Below, piece after piece: positions 57,041-64,000 of a stretch of DNA of 64,000 nucleotides. Positions within the stretch are counted from its first letter, which is position 1. Every line of letters starts with the position of its first letter. The notes beneath the pieces were generated by a model. It made no database searches and was not told the DNA's origin. It saw only the letters and a program-made list of their open reading frames with translations. Position numbers and translations under genes: made by a program. The stretch spans positions 1 to 64,000 of the forward strand of contig JADNRZ010000032.1 of the NCBI GenBank assembly GCA_015501605.1. The letters run 5' to 3'. The DNA comes from Panaeolus papilionaceus (Eukaryota > Basidiomycota > Agaricomycetes > Agaricales).

Positions 57041-57050
57041 ATATTTTATA
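57041..57050 (-). promoter_or_regulatory. TATA box of CFEM gene E
   Basis: The minus strand reads TATAAAATAT about 55 bp before exon 1. It is bordered by a run of at least ten C (57051-57060) on the plus strand. Confidence 0.55.
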
Positions 57051-57096
57051 CCCCCCCCCCGCACGACCCCACATTTCAACTTTGACATGTAGGACC

Positions 57097-59283
57097 ACCT
57101 GTGGCACCCAGCTGTCACATCACATTAGACCCGAACAAGGACAACTGGTGCCGTTCTAATTAGAATGACTTTCTACGTGGTTACCTTACGGTGAATAATT
57201 ATGGATATCTTTCTGGCCTTGTAGCACAAAGGTGCCCATCGTTTCCCGTCGTCACTGTCGTCCCTTGCGGTCATCGCCCCCTGTACACCGTTGACAGGGT
57301 CCATCATTCCGTTCCCACATATGGCGGATGCTGCTCCGAGCCATCAACAACAGCGTCGAGGCATGTTTGCTCGCTGCTGAAAATGTTGTGCATGTAGATG
57401 AGGGTGTTCCCCGCCATTTTCATTAGATATTTTTACATATCCGTGTCAATATTGACTCGAAACCCCTATTTTAATTGGTGTGATGATCTCCAGGTCCTCG
57501 TATCAGGTGTGGTACAATGGTTAGTACAATGGCTAGTACTAGAGTCACAACACTGCTACTTTATTAATTTGGGCTCCCTGGAGGGTAATTATAAGCCATG
57601 GCCTGTGTCTCTTTCCCAACAGAAGCATTAATCAAACACTTTGAACTGGATTAGCCTCCGCTACGCTCCTGTAATTGACAATATATGGAGAAGGTATAGC
57701 CTCAGGAACTACAACATTGGGACATATTTGAGCTGCAGTTTGTGTCTATTTGAGCTCTCTCAATAGGTTAGAATATGTTTCAAATGAGAAACATGGCGCC
57801 TAACCAGCAGGTGTTTTTACAACTCTGTTTTGACACAATCACATCACTGAGAGTACTATCCTTGTCTCTGATTCAATTTAGCTTTGCTACTGAAAAACAT
57901 AGTGTTTTAAGAGAATATAAAATTATTCCTATTGTTTTAATATGCTCCGCCTACAAATGTATAAGACCAATATGAATCAAAGAGGCAAAATCTTGGACAG
58001 GCGCTAAAGAGGGATAAAGCAAGATTACTGTCTTAATTATATGTGTTATGCATCCATTTCTTGCACCGTTACATGCGCATAAAAATTCCGCATGCAATGA
58101 AAAAGAGTTCATGGAAATCGGAGCACACATCGTGGAGATATAGCCTTTCGAGTATATTACCATGGTTGAGCATCGAAGCCATCAATATCCATCTTTAGAT
58201 ACTCTGATGTCCATGTCGCATTTGTGATGCTTCGCCCTCAAATGACCTGTATCTCCTCCTCTACTGGTCCGTTTCATTTGATCTCTTTTTTATCAGGCAG
58301 CTAATAAAAATCTCTGTAGAAATATATACTTATATATATAAGTGTGCAAGTGTCAGGCTCTGAATCTGGAATATACTGTTGGAATAGCCAACCCAACCCA
58401 TTATCCAGATTGTGACATATCCTACTTCACTACCGCCCTTTGCAACGTTCTAAAGCTCAAGTTTTAATGTCATTCATTGCTAATTAGGTGCCTGTTACAC
58501 AAAATACATCCGAAGAGGATCACAAGTCCAGAAACACACCATGAAAGGCAGGTCATGTTTTCTGAGCGCGTTTGCAAACCAGGCTATTAGGCGCTCGTCT
58601 CAAATATTGCACTATGTCGTAAATAGGTATATGAAGATGTACTTTACAAGTGTTGAGGGTGGTGGAGACTCTCCTCAATGTGCAATCTGTCAAATACAGG
58701 AGCTAAATTCTGGTCATTTACTGTCCAGTTTATGAATATTTTGACTGAACAGAGTATCGAGACAATGAGAAACGTACAGACATGATATTAATTATTCTTC
58801 CTAAGTACATATCGCTCATCAATGGGCCACATTCTGGAATTTTCTATCTTGCGAGTGCGGTGTTATTCAAAGGTAATGCAACATGCCACGTGGTCATATA
58901 ACACTTGATATAGGGGTTTTGGGGTGATATCGACACGGATATGTAAAAATATCTAATGAAAATGGCGGGGAACACCCTCATCTACATGCACAACATTTTC
59001 AGCAGCGAGCAAACATGCCTCGACGCTGTTGTTGATGGCTCGGAGCAGCATCCGCCATATGTGGGAACGGAATGATGGACCCTGTCAACGGTGTACAGGG
59101 GGCGATGACCGCAAGGGACGACAGTGACGACGGGAAACGATGGGCACCTTTGTGCTACAAGGCCAGAAAGATATCCATAATTATTCACCGTAAGGTAACC
59201 ACGTAGAAAGTCATTCTAATTAGAACGGCACCAGTTGTCCTTGTTCGGGTCTAATGTGATGTGACAGCTGGGTGCCACAGATG
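57097..59283. mobile_element. Long-TIR (Mutator-like) non-autonomous transposon
   Basis: Terminal inverted repeats of about 371 bp (57099-57469 and 58910-59280) are nearly identical; a 68-codon frame is repeated in both in opposite orientation. A perfect 9 bp duplication TGTAGGACC flanks the element (57088-57096 and 59284-59292). Very long inverted repeats with a 9 bp target duplication are the signature of Mutator-like elements. The 1.4 kb core carries no transposase. High similarity of the arms suggests recent activity. Confidence 0.8.
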
Positions 59284-60061
59284 TGTAGGACCCTATGAAG
59301 TGTCTTAAGGATCCACAAAGACTCCGGGAAATTATGCTGTTAATCTTCTTGGTTCATGAAGACCTCACACAATCTGTCGCGATGTCGCACCAGTCGGGAC
59401 CTGTGTGAGAAGTCTCGACGTCTTGATCTCGATACAAGCAATGTGGGGCTTACTATCACTTTGCGATGGGCCGCGGTTCGTTAAAACCATACCGCTATAC
59501 AAATTTTCTGAATATGAATACAATACAATAACTGAGATGCTGCTCGTGTGAAGGTTTCGACCAAGGGCTCGCTCTCTTGCGGGAACCCCACCCAGCCTCC
59601 GTCATTCATTGCTAACTCGTGACAGTTGGCCGATATTGTGTGCCTGACATCCTTCGAAATCGAAATCGATTTCAAATTCTATTCGGCTTGTCAAAGGTTA
59701 TCATCCCATGAACATTCCTTGTCTTTGAATGATATTGCACCCGTAAACGAGGATTCGAGATGATTTGGGCGCATGAAAAGGAACCGAAAATTGTTTGATA
59801 GACACACCATCAGCCAATGACCATGGTAGCTTGTGCAGCATTTACCAAGTACCGGTCCAGCCTCGAGGCAGATCTCAGTAAGGGCCACTCACTATCATGA
59901 ACACACATATGTATTTCCAGATAAACAGTACTTTCTTATTGGAATATTTATGTGAAGATGAGAAAGTATAGGTATGTCGTGGTGTTATATTCCTGGCGTA
60001 TCCTTTATCCAGTAGAAGCTAAACCTTCGATCGAAACTGCATCACTGCATTGATATTGTAC
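59284..60061. other. Spacer between the transposon and CFEM gene F
   Basis: It begins with the right 9 bp duplication. No CFEM-like exon or other gene is recognised. Confidence 0.4.
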
Positions 60062-60594
60062 TTAGATCGTTTGAATGGGGGGGAATGGGTCGTCAATCGT
60101 TATAGTAGGAATGATAGCTGAAAGAAATTTCGTTAACCCTGCAGAATGACCTTCAAAGTAATCGTAGCTTACGACAGATAAGGTTGACTGGGTTAGCGAC
60201 GGAAAGGATAGGAGGCGTGATAATTGGGCAGTTAGCTTGGATGCACGAGCGAACCAGGGTCAGGAAAGCTGTTTTGTTGCGGCATAAGCAAGCACGATCG
60301 TATCTGTCGCAAAAATTGGTCGGAATGTGAATTGATAGCACTTATGGGTGGTATGCCAGTGGGTGATTATACTCTTACATGTCACAACCAACGATCTGAG
60401 CTGCAGAAACAGCACATTTGCGGACGCATGGGTCTACGCCAGACAACCAGTCACTCGTAACTATATATACAGTGTCATTCAGATGGTTGAAGCTGAAGAC
60501 CACTGGAAAACGACCTACGTTGACCGTTACCCAATGTGGCAGCCGCAAGAAGAGTGGAAACGATCGACGCAGTGGTGAAAAGCTTGAGTTGCAT
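60062..60594 (-). CDS. CFEM-domain secreted protein F, 114 aa
   Basis: Four exons (60519-60594, 60379-60460, 60173-60303, 60062-60117) with consensus introns. The signal peptide (LFTTASIVSTLLAAATLGNG) is encoded by exon 1, the first three cysteines by exon 2 (SGVDPCVRKCAVSAAQIVGC), five cysteines by exon 3 (IYDRACLCRNKTAFLTLVRS onward) and a Pro/Ile-rich tail (TIDDPFPPIQTI) by exon 4. Spacing CX3C-X9-C-X6-CXC-X12-C-X4-C-X17-C fits CFEM, with Asp in IYDRAC as candidate heme ligand. It has no membrane anchor. It is the only member of its subtype with start, leader and domain intact. Confidence 0.88.
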
Positions 60595-60642
60595 AGTGGC
60601 GAATTCGGAAAAAAGACGTTGATGAATATTCAAGTTGCGAGG

Positions 60643-60650
60643 TCTTTATA
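60643..60650 (-). promoter_or_regulatory. TATA box of CFEM gene F
   Basis: The minus strand reads TATAAAGA about 50 bp before the ATG at 60594. Confidence 0.5.
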
Positions 60651-61217
60651 TTCTTTATTGCTTGAGAATGTCCCAGCTGACTTCCAACAAATATTGAAGA
60701 ATTTACAGAAAGAAAGTCCGAAAGTCCGGTTGCAAGTGCACGCCCGTGGTCATCTCTTTGATAACAAAGAAAATAAATGACGTTCGGACGATGAATCAAG
60801 GATTCGGACCAGCTAGATTATTAAGTATCTCCTCAAAACTCTCCGAGGTGTTCTGTTTGCTCGAATGTCCGTTTATTCATTCCAACGTTCCAAGAGCGGC
60901 AAAATTACTTTGGACTCAATAGCCACAGTCAGGTACCACTCCCATGAACACTGGGAATGGTGGTAACCGGTGACTGACAGAGGGTGGTGCTTCGCTGATG
61001 GAAGTCGGTGGGGCTACCACCATTATTACGCAAGGAGAGCCTGAATACAAAGCCGTATATTGGGGAGATTTGGCTTAATATGAAGGCAGTTGTGAAGGTG
61101 ATTTTCGGACAGGTAGGTTAAATAAAAAATCCTTTGAAAGGTCTTAGACTTCTGTACCGTTTCTACTTCTTATGGCCTATGGATTCACGAAACACATAAC
61201 AACCATGGATTACTAGT
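60651..61217. other. Spacer between CFEM genes F and G
   Basis: No gene seen. A GGTGGT/CCACCA-rich patch lies at 60955-61030. Confidence 0.4.
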
Positions 61218-61555
61218 TTAAGTAGTGTTGCATAGCTCTGATACGACGAACTCAGCAATCGCCGCTTCGACGTGAGGGCAACCAGATGTGAATATACAGG
61301 TGATGAGATCATTCAGAAATGTCGAGGAGCGACAAATGCACTTAATGTCAATCCTAGACTTTGTGAGCAGACAGCTTTCTGGCTTGAGAGAGACCAAATA
61401 GCTTACAGATTGCATCCCGCCTGTTGAGCCGCTACGGCTGCACATGTTTGGGAGCAGCCCGGAAGCTGGTTCCACCAGTTCTGGGCGTTGATGGCGCTGG
61501 TAAAAGTGAGGGCGACAGTCGCAATTTGGGTAAGAGAGCTACTTTTGATGCGCAT
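61218..61555 (-). CDS. CFEM-domain secreted protein G, 94 aa
   Basis: Two exons (61407-61555 and 61218-61353) with a 53 nt intron at the same position and phase as in genes A and C. A signal peptide ends at AINAQ, followed by NWWNQLPGCSQTCAAVAAQQ. Eight cysteines with CX3C-X9-C-X6-CXC spacing and Asp in NLIDIKCIC match CFEM; the last Cys lies three residues from the end. It is the outermost gene of the array and appears intact. A soluble secreted heme-binding or effector-type role is inferred from the family. Confidence 0.88.
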
Positions 61556-62498
61556 TTTGAAGGAAAGATAAAAAAACGTACGACTGATGTTTATTCAACT
61601 CTTATGTACCTTTGCGTTTGGACATTCTCAAGCTCAGGACTTGACGACCCTTCAGGCGCCGCGTTTGAAATCCATATACTTGAGGAGCTGATAATATCCA
61701 ATCGAGCAAAAACTAGAGGCGGTACCATAATAATATCTATGAGCTAGTCAGAAATATGCCATGCGCTTGAGGTACACGAGCTTATGAAGGAGGAAACACC
61801 CACGAACACTTGACGAGAGCGAAATAATTCCAAGTTGTCGATGACCGGAGGACAAAAGTGAGTATTGAGGAGCCCTCCTCGTTACCTTTATACGGGACAC
61901 CATTTTAAACGCAAATAATACAGCAATGGCTGTGACGCTAGAATGATTCGATGATGAATCCTAGCCTGTGCGATTCGAAAATTGGATCGGGGCTTCAAAG
62001 CTTCAGGGTCGACGCGTTTGTACTTGTATGGCGACAGCATCTATCTACTAATGATGTGAGTGCGGACAATTTCTCTTTTCGACAACAGTGTTCTTGTCTC
62101 AATACTTTGTGATATCGACTTGCGTCCCAGATGACTCTGAAAAATAAGAGGTATATTTGAGACTGTTATTTTTGCTGGTACACCCTGTGCATATGTGCAC
62201 CGTGACGCCGATTGTAGCCCAGATGACGTGCTCAGTGTTCCGTTGAACTGACAAAGAGCAGCTGACCAATGCTGACTAGGGTAGTATTCAATTCTAGCAC
62301 GCAAGGATACGCAGGAATGCGCTTCAATTGAGGTATGATTGATCATCTATTTGTCAGAGCAGCTGCTTTACCAAGTAGTGGGCAACAAGGGAAGCCATAT
62401 TTAAGGTAGGGAAGTGGGAGCATCTTGCAAATTCACACCATCGACCGTATCATCAACCTCCATCTACATTCCTAGTTGAATCAGAAACAACACCAGAA
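61556..62498. other. Divergent intergenic region
   Basis: It separates the minus-strand CFEM array from a plus-strand dehydrogenase. TATTTAAG near 62397 could serve as TATA box for the latter. No gene recognised. Confidence 0.4.
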
Positions 62499-63509
62499 AT
62501 GACATCTCTGAATGAACAGCGCGTAATTGTCGTTGCAGGTTCGTCAATATCATATGTATTGGCTCAGCCGCATGTGCTGACATTCTTCCAGGATTAGGCG
62601 ATGGGTCTGGGACAGGAGCTTCCACAGCGTAAGAAAGACTTTTATTTGGTTGCCAGTTTAATCGCTGAGGTGCTTTCAGTCGTATTTTTGCAAAGGAAGG
62701 GTATATAATTGCCCTTGTGTCCCGTGGCAGCACTGCTGCGGGAGCTACAAATACGGCTTCCAAGTTGGCGGAAGAAATTGTCGCATCTGGCGGCACTGCT
62801 GCAGCATTCCCTATACAGTCATACTCGCCCACAGATATCGCAGAGGTGTGGAAAGCTATCCATGTAGCATTCCCAGCGCCTCAATACTCCATTCGCGCTG
62901 CTTTATTCAACGCTGGCGACGCCGTCTTCAAGCCGTTCTTAGAAATCACCCAAGATGAGGTCAGGAAGAGCATCGAGACAGGTGTCGAAGGTGCCTTCGA
63001 ATTTGCCCGCGGAGCAATCACTACCTTCAAGGCAAACAGCATTGAAGAACCAGTTGGAAAACGCGGAACGCTCATTTTCACTGGTGCAACAGCAAGCATC
63101 AGAGGGAATGTCGTCACGAGCTTGTTCTCTGCTGGTAAATTTGCCCTTCGGGCGCTCTCCCAGAGTCTGGCGAAGGAATTCGGAAAAGAAAATATTCACG
63201 TTGCTCATGTGAGTTTATTTTATTTTCTGCCCTTTAGATGGAGCTCATTTCATCCAAATGACAGGCTGTCATTGATGGCGGTATTCTGGTGGATCGTCAA
63301 AGACAGAGACGAAGCTCTGAGTGGGTCGAGAATGAGGATGGTAGACTGTTGCCCGATAGCATTGCCAAGGTTCGTCACTTTAAATGCGAAGTCGACATAA
63401 GTATATTAACGTTAAAAATATTCAGTCATATCTATATCTTGTCAATCAGGACAGGTCTTCCTGGACTTGGGAAATCGATCGTGAGCTCGCTGCCATTGTT
63501 CCATTTTGA
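62499..63509 (+). CDS. Short-chain dehydrogenase-like protein, 264 aa
   Basis: Five exons (62499-62538, 62592-62628, 62680-63208, 63265-63369, 63426-63509) join in phase. The Rossmann glycine motif GLGDGSGTGAS is split across exons 1 and 2, followed by RIFAKEGYIIALVSRG, LFNAGDAVFKPFLEI, GTLIFTGATASIRG and FSAGKFALRALSQSLAKEFG. The usual catalytic YxxxK reads FxxxK, as in a group of fungal SDR-like proteins with the ending VAHAVIDGGI ... SSWTWEIDREL. NADP(H) binding is likely; a classical dehydrogenase activity is doubtful because the Tyr is absent. It is unrelated in subfamily to the truncated SDR at 20374-21250. Confidence 0.8.
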
Positions 63510-63982
63510 CTCTCGACCCTAATGCACACAACTTTCTAGTTCGCCCTGCACACGAGACATGGTAAACTAGGATGGGTACACCGTCAAACTGAACCGGATA
63601 CTTTTTCAATATATTTGTCGCTCTCGTATGTATATATGCGATAGATATGTTGTCCCCTGGCGTGACTGGCCGAACCTCGTCCCGACATCCCTCAGTGACT
63701 CAGTCTGTACCTTGTTTGATATTTGAATTGTAGTCAGAGAAAGAAATCATGAAATTTTTTGGGTAGATTCTAAGTTAAAATCCTGTCTTATCTCAAGTGA
63801 GGTGATCAATGGATCCAGAAAATTTAAATCAGGGAACTCGAAAGTTCCAAGTTCCTGTTCAAATGCAACGAAGAGGAGGATGAACCGAGGGGGAAGGCGT
63901 TGGTAAACTCAGCCAAATATTGCATTGCCCAATTCAACCAAGCTTGCATCAACCTGATCACAACGTCCATCCATCATCACCA
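63510..63982. other. 3' flank and intergenic
   Basis: AT-rich 3' flank, then sequence leading to a possible next start. No complete gene. Confidence 0.4.
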
Positions 63983-64000
63983 TGAGTGCCGCCGAGACTC
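63983..64000 (+). CDS. Possible 5' end of the next gene (partial)
   Basis: ATG in a good context (ATCACCATG) followed by an Ala/Ser/Glu-type start (MSAAE). Only the last bases of the window cover it, so it cannot be identified. Confidence 0.3.

Noticed and set aside
57051..57060. Poly-C run as a regulatory element
   Set aside because: A simple homopolymer next to the TATA box of CFEM gene E; its length may even be a sequencing artefact.
57191..57397. 68-codon frame present in two opposite copies (also 58982-59188)
   Set aside because: Both copies are the inverted repeat arms of the long-TIR transposon; duplication explains the repeated frame, not coding constraint.

Overview
This window is nuclear DNA of a basidiomycete fungus, almost certainly an agaricomycete. 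The evidence is many 50-65 nt GT-AG introns, a Plavaka-type transposase relic, a chromodomain Ty3/gypsy element of the Tf1/sushi type, DUF6534-like membrane proteins, F-box/LRR-like families and small secreted CFEM proteins. The region is dynamic and repeat-rich rather than a conserved housekeeping block.

Layout. 1-3.5 kb: a decayed Plavaka transposase. 3.5-11.8 kb: repeat-dominated sequence with a 2.1 kb inverted-repeat element carrying two 253 bp palindromic MITEs, a 57 bp-arm hairpin, a tRNA-derived SINE-like head and one unrecognised ORF (10355-11347). 11.86-19.77 kb: a complete Ty3/gypsy retrotransposon with apparently identical 577 bp LTRs, a 5 bp target duplication, gag, pol with a chromodomain, an extra zinc-knuckle ORF3 and a Tf1-like self-priming site. 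20.4-21.3 kb: a 5'-truncated short-chain dehydrogenase. 22.4-29.5 kb: a very large Ser/Pro-rich protein, tentatively Bfa1/Byr4-like. 30.8-33.8 kb: a BCS1-like AAA ATPase. 35-37.3 kb: a damaged F-box gene whose last codons carry a 1.2 kb transposon. 38.7-43.7 kb: tandemly duplicated DUF6534-like genes. 44.9-46.4 kb: an unknown zinc-motif protein. 46.7-50.5 kb: a small putative secreted protein, an F-box 3' relic and an apparently intact F-box gene. 50.9-51.5 kb: an unknown small protein.

The most striking part is 51.8-61.6 kb, a one-strand array of CFEM-type genes: four apparently complete genes, one that has lost its signal-peptide exon, one whose start codon is ATT, and one relic. None is longer than 115 residues and all six with a complete domain keep the eight-cysteine pattern and the Asp before the CxC. 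Two exon architectures are present. Two inverted-repeat transposons lie inside the array; one supplies the stop codon and C-terminal tail of one gene and sits where the first exon of its neighbour should be. This looks like a birth-and-death family of secreted heme-binding or effector-type proteins remodelled by transposons. A divergent short-chain dehydrogenase (62.5-63.5 kb) follows, and a possible next gene starts at the window edge.

All gene models were built by hand from splice signals, reading phase and comparison of copies within the window. No database search was run, so family names rest on recognised motifs.
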